From: Listeria_A hofi | Lineage (GTDB): Bacteria > Bacillota > Bacilli > Lactobacillales > Listeriaceae | Length of the DNA: 64,000 bases | Direction of reading: 5' to 3' | NCBI RefSeq assembly: GCF_963575615.1 | Contig: NZ_CAUYTL010000003.1 | Span: 1-64,000, forward strand | Shown here: positions 51,845 through 60,017 of the stretch, piece after piece | Layout: each line of letters begins with the position of its first letter | How positions within the stretch are numbered: the first letter of the stretch is position 1 | Notes under the pieces: model-generated | The model's input: only the letters and a program-made list of their open reading frames with translations | The model's database searches: none | What the model was told of the DNA's origin: nothing | Made by a program: the position numbers and the translations under genes

Positions 51845-51885
51845 TTTGGTTTATGTCCCATACTCATTTTTTAGGAGAGATTTGG

Positions 51886-52626
51886 ATGTTAGTAGGAGAC
51901 GAACGATTAGATCATTTATTAGCTGAAGGGTTGCGGATTATCCAGAGTCCATCTGTGTTCTCATTTTCTCTAGATGCCGTATTACTCGCACGATTTAGCT
52001 ACATACCATATCAAAAAGGCGGCCGCATCATCGATTTATGTAGCGGGAATGGGATTATCCCTCTTTTGATTAGCTCGCGAACAAAAGTCCCAATTCTAGG
52101 CGTGGAAATCCAAGAACGGCTTGTAAGCATGGCACGACGGAGCATCGAATACAATGGGCTAGAGGACCAGATTGAAATTTTGCAACAAGATTTACGCGAG
52201 GTAGTGCCGATTCTTGGGAAAGGTAAAAATAGCTTCGTGATCTGTAACCCGCCATATTTCGCGCTTAAATCGACCAGCATCAAAAATGAGAACGAGCACT
52301 TGCGAATTGCGCGTCACGAGGTACATTGTACGTTGCGGGATACGATTCAAGTTGCAGCAGATTTGCTAAAACAGGGTGGGAAGGCGAGTTTTGTTCACCG
52401 TCCTGAACGATTGCTAGAAATCATTGATATCATGCGAGAATACGGCCTTGAACCTAAGCGTATCCAATTTGTCCATCCACGTGTTGAACGAGAAGCTAAC
52501 ACAATCCTCATCGAAGGGATAAAAGACGCAAAACCAGGTGTGAAATATTTACCGCCAATCATTGTTCAGCGTGCGAATGGCGAGTACACAAATCAAGTGA
52601 GGGAGCTACTTTATGGCAAAGAGTGA
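51886..52626 (+). CDS. trmN6: tRNA1(Val) adenine-N6 methyltransferase family protein (YabB)
   Basis: 246 residues from the ATG at 51886 with AGGAGAG before it. Class I SAM methyltransferase: IDLCSGNGIIPLLI (SAM loop), VEIQ acidic loop, catalytic VICNPPYF typical of N6-adenine methylation. Conserved between yabA and yazA; overlaps yazA by 14 bases. Confidence 0.9.
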   Translation: MLVGDERLDHLLAEGLRIIQSPSVFSFSLDAVLLARFSYIPYQKGGRIIDLCSGNGIIPLLISSRTKVPILGVEIQERLVSMARRSIEYNGLEDQIEILQQDLREVVPILGKGKNSFVICNPPYFALKSTSIKNENEHLRIARHEVHCTLRDTIQVAADLLKQGGKASFVHRPERLLEIIDIMREYGLEPKRIQFVHPRVEREANTILIEGIKDAKPGVKYLPPIIVQRANGEYTNQVRELLYGKE

Positions 52627-52888
52627 CGTGCATTATTTTTATGTATTGGAATGCAAGGACGGCACCTATTACGGCGGTTATACGACTGATGTGGCGCGCC
52701 GCGAAGCCGAGCACAACTCAGGAATTGGTTGCAAATACACCCGAAATCGGCGCCCCGTAAGAGTCATCCACTCTGAATGCTTCGAAACGAGATCAGAAGC
52801 GACCAAAGCCGAATCTGCCTTTAAAAAATTAGCACGCAAAGATAAAGAACAGTATTTGCAAAAAAATAAGGAGGGCGATATGAGATGA
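52613..52888 (+). CDS. yazA: GIY-YIG domain protein YazA
   Basis: 91 residues, a bare GIY-YIG domain: YFYVLECKDGTYYGGYTTD, then RREAEHNSG, KYTRNRRPV and a C-terminal Lys-rich helix with the catalytic Glu (TKAESAFKKL). Probable structure-specific nuclease of the UPF0213 group. Overlaps both neighbours by a few bases. Confidence 0.92.
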   Translation: MAKSDVHYFYVLECKDGTYYGGYTTDVARREAEHNSGIGCKYTRNRRPVRVIHSECFETRSEATKAESAFKKLARKDKEQYLQKNKEGDMR

Positions 52889-53766
52889 AAAGTCAAAAAA
52901 GTTTTGTCGAAAAAGCAGATGCAAAAGGCATACTGTATCTAGTGCCAACGCCAATTGGTAACCTAGAGGACATGACGATGCGCGCGATTCGAATTTTGGA
53001 AGAAGCAGATTTAATTGCAGCGGAAGACACACGGAACACAATCAAGTTACTTAACCATTTTGACATCCACACAAAAATGGTGAGCTATCACGAACATAAT
53101 AAAACAGCCCGCCAAAGTGAGCTGATTGAGCAGTTGCAGGCTGGAAGAACGATTGCTGTTGTTAGTGACGCAGGAATGCCATCGATATCCGATCCAGGTT
53201 ATGAACTTGTAGGCGCTGCTATTGAAGCTGAAATTACCGTCGTGCCACTGCCAGGCGCAAACGCAGCACTAACAGCTCTTATCGCATCAGGACTTGCACC
53301 ACAGCCCTTCTTCTTTTACGGTTTCTTACCTCGGAGCAATAAAGAGCGTGAGGGGGCATTGATTCAGTTGAACCGTCGCGAAGAAACGTGGATTGTCTAC
53401 GAATCACCACACCGTTTGAAAGATGTTTTAAAAGCAATGAATAAAATACTCGGCAGCACCCGCAAAATCGTATTATGCCGGGAGTTGACGAAGAAATATG
53501 AAGAATTTTTGCGAGGAACGTTGGAAGATGCGCTAGAGTGGGCAAAAGAAACCGAAATCCGCGGTGAATTTTGCGTTATAGTGGAAGGAAATACAGACGT
53601 ACCAATTGAAGATGAAGAAATATGGTGGGCAAAAATATCAATCAAAGAGCATGTTGAAAAAGTCATGACAGAAGGATCGATGAGCTCAAAAGAAGCTATT
53701 AAGCAAGTCATGAAAACCCGCCAGCTTCCGAAGCGCGAAGTATATCAGGCATACCATGAATTATAA
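52885..53766 (+). CDS. rsmI: 16S rRNA 2'-O-methyltransferase RsmI
   Basis: 293 residues. Tetrapyrrole-methylase fold: LYLVPTPIGNLEDMTMRAI, AEDTRNTIKLLNHF, VSDAGMPSISDPGY, PGANAALTALIASGL. Methylates C1402 of 16S rRNA. Last of the trmN6-yazA-rsmI unit. Confidence 0.95.
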   Translation: MKSQKSFVEKADAKGILYLVPTPIGNLEDMTMRAIRILEEADLIAAEDTRNTIKLLNHFDIHTKMVSYHEHNKTARQSELIEQLQAGRTIAVVSDAGMPSISDPGYELVGAAIEAEITVVPLPGANAALTALIASGLAPQPFFFYGFLPRSNKEREGALIQLNRREETWIVYESPHRLKDVLKAMNKILGSTRKIVLCRELTKKYEEFLRGTLEDALEWAKETEIRGEFCVIVEGNTDVPIEDEEIWWAKISIKEHVEKVMTEGSMSSKEAIKQVMKTRQLPKREVYQAYHEL

Positions 53767-53767
53767 A

Positions 53768-53802
53768 AAGAGACCAGCTCCGCATCATGAGCTGGTCCCT
53801 TT
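53768..53802 (-). terminator. Terminator between rsmI and small membrane gene
   Basis: GACCAGCTC and GAGCTGGTC pair; the long T-run is on the minus strand (TCTCTTTTTAT), with CCCTTT on the plus strand. Confidence 0.75.
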
Positions 53803-54019
53803 ACGTACTAACCGATAAAAATACGATAATCAAAACTATTGGCACAATAATCAGAACAATACTGATAATCGAGATAATAAACGTTGCCTTCACCAATGGA
53901 TTCGTGCTCAAATTTTTTGATTGCACACTGTAAACCAAGGTCCAAATCGCTAAAATAGTACCGAGTGGAATGAACAGCGAAACTATCGAGAAGATAAACA
54001 TGAGTGTAGTCTTATTCAT
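53801..54019 (-). CDS. Small membrane protein with two helices
   Basis: 72 residues. Two hydrophobic segments (FIFSIVSLFIPLGTILAIWT and FIISIISIVLIIVPIVLIIV) joined by a short polar loop. ATG at 54019. No known family recognised; a DUF4190-like or phage-shock-like small protein are possibilities. Converges on rsmI. Confidence 0.55.
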   Translation of the reverse strand: MNKTTLMFIFSIVSLFIPLGTILAIWTLVYSVQSKNLSTNPLVKATFIISIISIVLIIVPIVLIIVFLSVST

Positions 54020-54120
54020 CAGAAAACTTCATTGTACCTTATAAAAGAGGAATCTCAAAATTTTGCTCTCGAATGGATGTACTTGCTATAATAATGAAAG
54101 CAAGAAAAGGAGGAATTCTA

Positions 54121-54714
54121 GTGACAAATCTACCTAATATCGGCAAACCAGCAACAAATGCACTACAACAACTGGATATTACAACGTTGGAACAAATTGC
54201 AATGCATGATGAAAAAACACTTTTAAAAGTACACGGGATTGGACCAAAATCAATCGGGATTTTGAAAGAAGCGATGGCAGGACACGGCTTACATTTTAAA
54301 GAAGTAATGAAAGAAAGCGCTACACATGGTGTGGACTTTGCCGTATTCTGTGATTTTAATTGTGACAACGCCCCTAAAAAACGCATTATCCGAGATTATC
54401 TTGTTGCCTCTGCATCAGGCGAAAGAGTGGCACTTGAAAACGTATTAGAAGAATCATTCGTATGGAACGTACCGGGAGAATTCCAAATCAAAGGTCGCGA
54501 AGCATTCATTAAAGAATTGCAAGCCAATCTCCAAGAAATAAGCTCCCTTGAAATTCAATCCCTCCTAACACATGGCAAAGAAGGCTCTGCACATGGAATC
54601 GTTATCAACAAAAAAGGCAAACATGTCTACTTCTCCGATATCTTCACCTTCAAGAGCAACAAAAAAGACGCCAAAATCTCAGAACTGACATCATTTGTAG
54701 TGATAGAACAATAA
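54121..54714 (+). CDS. Helix-hairpin-helix plus NTF2/SnoaL-like protein
   Basis: 197 residues from the GTG at 54121 with AGGAGG 7 bases before. Residues 1-60 are a helix-hairpin-helix unit like the RNA polymerase alpha C-terminal domain (LPNIGKPATNALQQLDI, VHGIGPKSIGILKEAM). Residues about 70-197 look like an NTF2/SnoaL fold (ENVLEESFVWNVPGEFQIKG, FSDIFTFKSNKKDAKISEL). Function unknown; the first part may bind DNA or protein, the second a small ligand. Confidence 0.7.
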   Translation: MTNLPNIGKPATNALQQLDITTLEQIAMHDEKTLLKVHGIGPKSIGILKEAMAGHGLHFKEVMKESATHGVDFAVFCDFNCDNAPKKRIIRDYLVASASGERVALENVLEESFVWNVPGEFQIKGREAFIKELQANLQEISSLEIQSLLTHGKEGSAHGIVINKKGKHVYFSDIFTFKSNKKDAKISELTSFVVIEQ

Positions 54715-54768
54715 ATTAGATTAATTATATCTTTTTCTTTTATGTAGAATCTACATTTTGATTTAAAC

Positions 54769-55128
54769 AAATCGAGCGAAAGTATTTGTATTCTGTGGTT
54801 TTTAGAATGGATTAACCGTTTGCTGTGTTCACGCTTGTATTGGGACTGTAACTCCTTTTATTGGAACAGTCATTGGTGGACTATATGTTCGCTTGCTCTC
54901 ATGTATATTGGGACTGTAGCTCATGTTATTCGAACAGTCACTGGTGGATTACATGTTCGCTTTGCTCTCATGCATATTGGGGCTGTAACTCATGTTATTC
55001 GAACAGCCCCAACAAAGCCGGAGCATGCTCGTGTATGTGGTGGCTGAAAGTAGGGGAAAGGCGTATACTTGATCATACGGGGAAGTTAGGCCGAACTGTT
55101 GCCCCCAAGTCTAGCGCTGTCGCCGAGT
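54769..55128 (+). repeat. Structured intergenic repeat, copy C (with tandem hairpins)
   Basis: Starts AAATCGAGCGAAAG and ends GCGCTGTCGCCGAG like copies A and B. Inside are three tandem units of about 70 bases, each with a hairpin TGTAACTC...GAACAG whose stem bases change in step (GGACTGT/ACAGTC, GGGGCTGT/ACAGCCCC). Near the end: GGGGAAGTTAGGCCGAAC. A fourth loose unit lies at 55141-55215. The reading frames across it are not genes. Confidence 0.65.
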
Positions 55129-55217
55129 ACAGATAAGTAGGATTAACCGTTCACTGTGTTCACGCTTATATTTGGGCTCTAATTCAGCAAAGAACGCTTC
55201 ATAAGAGCCCAAACAAA

Positions 55218-55260
55218 AAAGCATCCTATTTGAGGCTAGCACGCTTTCAAATAGGATACT
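55218..55260 (-). terminator. Terminator of abrB
   Basis: Minus strand: TATCCTATTTGAAAG pairs with CTCAAATAGGAT, then GC and TTTTTTG. Confidence 0.8.
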
Positions 55261-55276
55261 TTCTTTAGTTGTAGTC

Positions 55277-55561
55277 TTAGATATCATCGCCGAATTGACG
55301 ACGGATGTCAGCTACTAATTTCTCAGCACCATCACGGCTAAGTGTTAATTTACCATCAACAACTTGTTTGTTTTGATCGGAAAATTCACCAGTGATGTCA
55401 CAAAGGTTGCTAGCTGTATATTTCTTTAGGATAATTTCATCTTCATTGATGTAAATTTCTAAAGCATCTTTAACAGCAACGCCTAGGTTACGACGAATTT
55501 CAACTGGGATTACAATACGTCCTAGCTCGTCAATTTTTCTTACCATACCTGTAGATTTCAT
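55277..55561 (-). CDS. abrB: AbrB family transition-state regulator
   Basis: 94 residues. N-terminal swapped-hairpin DNA-binding domain (GMVRKIDELGRIVIPVEIRR, then LGVAVKDALEIYINEDEIIL), C-terminal dimer part with Cys54. AbrB-like repressors act on many growth-phase genes. Located between rsmI and metS as in B. subtilis. Extended -10 (TGGTATTAT, around 55596-55604) and AGGAGG lie upstream. Confidence 0.92.
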   Translation of the reverse strand: MKSTGMVRKIDELGRIVIPVEIRRNLGVAVKDALEIYINEDEIILKKYTASNLCDITGEFSDQNKQVVDGKLTLSRDGAEKLVADIRRQFGDDI

Positions 55562-55784
55562 GTTCTTACCTCCTAACTTCTGTAGTCTAACATCTATAAT
55601 ACCAAGAATTTCCTAGAAAAGCTAGATGAAAATATCAATAAATACAAAAAAAAAGGTTATTCTCTTTAAAAAAGGGTATAAACCTAGTTGGAGCGCTATT
55701 TGTAGATAAAATGTTCTACAATTGCCAATTTTTTTTCTTTAGATAAATTATACATTTTCGCAGATTTGAAAGGAGTTTTTTTGG

Positions 55785-56633
55785 ATGGATTTATTGGTTG
55801 CGTTAATTCCAGCGGTGATGTGGGGGATAATGCCACTTGTTGTTTCAAAAATTGGAGGAAAACCTTATCAGCAAACATTAGGAGTTACATTTGGAGCATT
55901 CATTTTTGCGATTGGGATGTATTTTTATTCAACACCGCAATTTACGGGAACAATTTTGTTAGTGAGTTTTGTATCAGGGATTTTTTGGACAGTAGGTCAA
56001 CTGAATCAATTTCGAGCGTTTACTCATATCGGTGTTTCCAAAGCGATGCCACTATCGACAGGGATGCAATTGGTTGGAACTTCGTTGTTCGGTGTTTTTG
56101 TTTTCCAAGAATGGGGAACCACAGCGAAGTTAGTACTTGGATTCTCAGCATTGGTGTTTATTATCGTTGGAATTTCTTTGACGTCCTATCAGCAGCACAA
56201 ATCAAAGGGAAACAATATGAAGCAAGGAATGGTAGCGTTAATTATTTCTTCGTTGGGCTATGTGGCGTATGTTGTTATTCTAAAAGCATTTAACATTAGC
56301 GGCTGGGAAGCAATTCTACCACAAGCAGTTGGGATGGTTTTTGCGGCGGTTGCGTTTTCCTTTAAAGATCGCAAAACTTTCTTTTTAAAAGAAACATGGC
56401 TTAGCATTATCCCAGGTGTTATTTGGAGTATCGGAAACTTGGCGTTACTTATCTCCAACACGGTTATCGGTGTGGCAATCAGTTTTTCGCTATCGCAAAT
56501 GGGCGTTGTAATTTCAACGCTAGGCGGGATTTTATTGTTAGGTGAGAAAAAGACAAAACGCGAACTGATCTTAGTTATTATCGGGATTATACTTGTTGGT
56601 GCTGGTGGATTTATGATTGGTCTAACAAAATAA
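55785..56633 (+). CDS. GRP family sugar (glucose) uptake protein
   Basis: 282 residues with about ten helices, drug/metabolite-transporter-like fold: MDLLVALIPAVMWGIMPLV, GQLNQFRAFTHIGVSKAMPL, STGMQLVGTSLFGVFVFQEW, and an inner repeat (VIWSIGNLALLISNTVIGVA). This is the GlcU/RbsU family; proton-driven glucose or ribose uptake is likely. Not in the B. subtilis order here but found next to metS in Listeria. AAAGGAG precedes the ATG. Confidence 0.85.
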   Translation: MDLLVALIPAVMWGIMPLVVSKIGGKPYQQTLGVTFGAFIFAIGMYFYSTPQFTGTILLVSFVSGIFWTVGQLNQFRAFTHIGVSKAMPLSTGMQLVGTSLFGVFVFQEWGTTAKLVLGFSALVFIIVGISLTSYQQHKSKGNNMKQGMVALIISSLGYVAYVVILKAFNISGWEAILPQAVGMVFAAVAFSFKDRKTFFLKETWLSIIPGVIWSIGNLALLISNTVIGVAISFSLSQMGVVISTLGGILLLGEKKTKRELILVIIGIILVGAGGFMIGLTK

Positions 56634-56791
56634 GGAAATATGGCGGTGTGGAAGGTTACTCTACGCTGTCTTTTTTTATTTTTATAGCTTGCGGTATTTT
56701 GTTTTGAGCAGAAAATGATATAATAAAAGGTAATTGTGAATTTAACACCGGAAAAAATGATTTTTCGGTGGAGGAATAGGAGAGGATTAGG

Positions 56792-58786
56792 TTGCCAAAA
56801 GAGAATAATACATTTTATATTACGACTCCGATTTATTATCCAAGTGGAAAAGCTCATATTGGGCACGCGTATACGACAGTTGCAGGAGATGCGATGGCGC
56901 GATACAAGCGCTTGCAAGGATTTGATGTCTTCTATTTGACAGGCACGGACGAGCACGGTCAAAAAATTCAGCAAAAAGCAGAGGAACAAAATATTTCACC
57001 GCAAAGCTACGTAGATGATATCGCGGCTGGATTCCAAGATTTGTGGAAGAAACTTGAGATTACAAACACAGATTTTATTCGGACGACAGAACCGCGCCAT
57101 AAAGAGGGTGTCGCGAAGATTTTCCAAAAACTACTGGATCAAGGAGATATTTATCTTGGTCAATATGAAGGCTGGTATTCAGTTTCGGATGAAGAATATT
57201 TCACGGAGACGCAACTGGAAGAAGTGTATCGCGATGAAAATGGCAAAGTTATTGGCGGAAAAGCACCAAGTGGCAATGAAGTTGAGCTCGTAAAAGAGGA
57301 ATCGTATTTCTTCCGAATGAGCAAATATGCCGATCGCTTACTAGCTTATTACAATGACAATCCTGAATTCATCCTACCAGAATCACGCAAAAACGAGATG
57401 ATAAATAATTTTATCAAGCCGGGCTTGGAAGATTTAGCGGTTTCTAGAACTACTTTTGATTGGGGAATTAAGGTTCCTGGTGACGCGAAACATGTTGTTT
57501 ATGTATGGATTGATGCACTTTCTAATTACATAACTGCACTTGGCTACGGTTCAGATGATGAGGCTAATTTTAATAAATACTGGCCGGCAGACGTTCATAT
57601 TATCGGAAAAGAAATTGTTCGCTTCCACACGATTTACTGGCCAATTATTTTAATGGCGCTCGATTTACCACTACCGAAGAAGATTTTTGGTCACGGTTGG
57701 ATTTTGATGAAAGACGGAAAAATGTCGAAATCTAAAGGAAATGTTGTCGATCCGTACATGCTGATTGATCGTTACGGTTTGGATGCACTGCGGTACTACT
57801 TACTTCGCGAAGTTCCATTTGGTTCAGACGGTTTATTCACGCCAGAAGATTTCGTGGATCGCGTGAACTACGATTTAGCGAATGATTTAGGTAATCTATT
57901 AAATCGAACGGTTGCGATGATAAATAAGTACTTTGATGGTGAAATTCCTGCTTATCAAGGTAATGTAACATCTTTTGATGGCGAATTAGAGATTTTCAAA
58001 GATAATGTTTTGAAAGAATATGAAACAAATATGGAAACAATGCAATTTTCGGTGGTGCTTTCTCAATTATGGACGTTTGTAAGCCGTACGAACAAATACA
58101 TCGACGAAACTGCTCCGTGGGTATTAGCAAAAGAAGAAGCGAATCGCGCGGAACTAGCGAGTGTGATGACGCATCTAGCTGAGAACTTACGAATCATTGC
58201 TGTTATGTTAAAGCCATTCTTAACGCAATGTCCAGAAGGCATTTTCACGCAATTAGGAATTACAGAAGAATCGCTAAAAGACTGGGCATCAATCACAGGA
58301 TACGGTAAAATTCCAGCAGGTACAAAAGTAGTCGCGAAAGGAACGCCGATCTTTCCACGATTAGATGCAGCGGAAGAAGTCGCCTACATTCAAGAACAAA
58401 TGAAAGCAACAACCCCGATTCCAGTAGCAGAAGAACCAACTGTTGAAGCGCTTGAAACGCCTGAAATTGGCATTGAAGACTTTGACAAAATCGATTTACG
58501 CGTTGGAGAAGTCAAGCAAGTAGAGAAAGTCAAAAAAGCAGATAAACTACTCTGTTTCCAATTGGATCTAGGTGAAGGGAAATTACGTCAAGTCCTATCG
58601 GGTATTGCAGAATTCTACGCACCAGAAGAACTCATCGGCAAAAAGGTCATCGTTGTGTCGAATTTAAAACCTGTAAAACTACGCGGTCTGATGAGCGAAG
58701 GTATGATCCTATCTGGCGAGAAAGATGGCAAATTACAAATAATCGAAGCGAGCAGCGTTCTACCAAATGGTGCAAAAGTAAAATAA
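56792..58786 (+). CDS. metG: Methionyl-tRNA synthetase
   Basis: 664 residues, TTG start behind AGGAGAGG. Class I synthetase: PSGKAHIGHAYT (HIGH) and KDGKMSKSKGNVV (KMSKS). No zinc Cys cluster is visible, the Bacillus-type form. A C-terminal tRNA-binding domain (about 555-664: DFDKIDLRVGEVKQVEKVKK) is present. Charges tRNA with methionine. A TATAAT lies at about 56725. Confidence 0.96.
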   Translation: MPKENNTFYITTPIYYPSGKAHIGHAYTTVAGDAMARYKRLQGFDVFYLTGTDEHGQKIQQKAEEQNISPQSYVDDIAAGFQDLWKKLEITNTDFIRTTEPRHKEGVAKIFQKLLDQGDIYLGQYEGWYSVSDEEYFTETQLEEVYRDENGKVIGGKAPSGNEVELVKEESYFFRMSKYADRLLAYYNDNPEFILPESRKNEMINNFIKPGLEDLAVSRTTFDWGIKVPGDAKHVVYVWIDALSNYITALGYGSDDEANFNKYWPADVHIIGKEIVRFHTIYWPIILMALDLPLPKKIFGHGWILMKDGKMSKSKGNVVDPYMLIDRYGLDALRYYLLREVPFGSDGLFTPEDFVDRVNYDLANDLGNLLNRTVAMINKYFDGEIPAYQGNVTSFDGELEIFKDNVLKEYETNMETMQFSVVLSQLWTFVSRTNKYIDETAPWVLAKEEANRAELASVMTHLAENLRIIAVMLKPFLTQCPEGIFTQLGITEESLKDWASITGYGKIPAGTKVVAKGTPIFPRLDAAEEVAYIQEQMKATTPIPVAEEPTVEALETPEIGIEDFDKIDLRVGEVKQVEKVKKADKLLCFQLDLGEGKLRQVLSGIAEFYAPEELIGKKVIVVSNLKPVKLRGLMSEGMILSGEKDGKLQIIEASSVLPNGAKVK

Positions 58787-58833
58787 ACGAAGTAAGGTGG
58801 GTTTCTAACGGAAATCCATCTTTACTTTTATCT
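58787..58833 (+). terminator. Terminator of metG
   Basis: AAGTAAGGTGGGTTTC pairs imperfectly with GAAATCCATCTTTACTT, then TTATC. Confidence 0.6.
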
Positions 58834-58952
58834 AAAAAACGACTTTCTTCTATAGTAATAGTGAACAATCCTGAAACAAAAAATAAATTATGCTATTATA
58901 TAGAAGAAAGTCGACATTAAACTAATTTAAAATAAAGAAATGAGGGGTAAAA

Positions 58953-59720
58953 ATGCTTTTTGACACACATGTCCACTTGAATGATGATGCATTTAACGAG
59001 GATCTAGAAGAAGTTATCGTTCGTGCCAAGGAAAATGATGTTTCGCGAATGGCGGTTGTCGGTTTTAACGAAGAAACAATCAATCGTGCACTGAAGCTTG
59101 CCGATAAATATGATTTTATTTACCTCATTGTCGGTTGGCACCCAACAGACGCTATCACTTTTACAGAAGAAAAACTAGAGTGGTTGCGCGAACTATCAAA
59201 AAATCCGAAAGTTATCGCATTGGGAGAGATGGGGCTCGATTATCATTGGGATACGTCGCCAAAAGAAACTCAGTTTGAAGTCTTTCGTCAGCAAATTAGA
59301 CTAGCAAAAGAGGTAAGGTTGCCGATTGTGATTCATAATCGAGAAGCAACCGAAGATGTTGTGCGCATTTTGCAGGAAGAAAAAGCTAGCGAAGTCGGTG
59401 GGATTATGCATTGTTTTGGTGAAACCGTTGAAGTAATGGAAGCATGCCTTGCTATGAACTTCTACATCTCATTTGGAGGAACAATTACTTTTAAAAATGC
59501 AAAATTACCAAAAATTGCAGCGGAATCAGTGCCTCTAGACAAGATTTTAATCGAAACTGATGCACCATATCTTGCTCCGCATCCAAATCGCGGTAAAAGA
59601 AATGAGCCAAGTTACGTCAAGATTGTTGCCGAAAAGGTGGCAGAATTAAAAGAAATGAAATATGAGGAAATCGCGCGCTACACAACAGAAAACGCAAATA
59701 GGCTTTTTAAATTGACTTGA
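58953..59720 (+). CDS. tatD: TatD family metal-dependent DNase
   Basis: 255 residues. TIM-barrel hydrolase: FDTHVHLND, GEMGLDYHWD, PIVIHNREA, GIMHCFGE, ETDAPYLAPHPNRGKRNEP. Ligands His, Glu and Asp all present. YabD in B. subtilis, directly after metS. Acts as a 3'-5' nuclease or in DNA quality control. Confidence 0.95.
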   Translation: MLFDTHVHLNDDAFNEDLEEVIVRAKENDVSRMAVVGFNEETINRALKLADKYDFIYLIVGWHPTDAITFTEEKLEWLRELSKNPKVIALGEMGLDYHWDTSPKETQFEVFRQQIRLAKEVRLPIVIHNREATEDVVRILQEEKASEVGGIMHCFGETVEVMEACLAMNFYISFGGTITFKNAKLPKIAAESVPLDKILIETDAPYLAPHPNRGKRNEPSYVKIVAEKVAELKEMKYEEIARYTTENANRLFKLT

Positions 59721-59757
59721 TTTTTGTCATCAAATCGTAATATTACTTGAACTCTGT

Positions 59758-59822
59758 AACGGAATCTTAAGCAAGCGAAAAATAGAGATCGAGGAAATAC
59801 GAAAAACCTCGCTCTATTATGC
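59758..59822 (+). other. Leader or 3' hairpin region between tatD and yabE-like gene
   Basis: ATAGAGATCGAGG pairs with CCTCGCTCTAT around a short A-rich loop, with no T-run. It lies in a 297-base gap, 130 bases before the promoter of the next gene. Not a riboswitch I recognise. Confidence 0.35.
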
Positions 59823-59957
59823 CTACGACTAGAGACTGAGTTCCCTGAAATATAATTGACACATTAGACATAGAATGTAATGAAGAGATTCTGTAATGGC
59901 TTTATACCAACGATAAATCGATTTTTCCTCATCTAGGCAGTTATGTATGATAATTCG

Positions 59958-59987
59958 TTGACAGTTCTTTCGTCCCCCGTATATAAT
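59958..59987 (+). promoter_or_regulatory. Strong promoter of the yabE-like gene
   Basis: TTGACA (59958-59963), 18 bases, TATAAT (59982-59987). Both boxes match consensus fully. Confidence 0.8.
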
Positions 59988-60017
59988 CACAACAGAAGTT
60001 AGAAAGGGGAGAAATAC

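Noticed and set aside
51712..51885. 58-codon N-terminal extension of the YabB methyltransferase frame
   Set aside because: It runs through repeat A; the ribosome site and family start both support the ATG at 51886.
54820..55136. Two overlapping Cys-, Trp- and His-rich reading frames in copy C
   Set aside because: They are made by the tandem 70-base hairpin units, lack ribosome sites and have repeat-driven composition.
59721..60017. c-di-AMP (ydaO-type) riboswitch ahead of the wall enzyme
   Set aside because: The gap was read for the conserved core of that class and it is not there; only a simple hairpin and promoter are seen.
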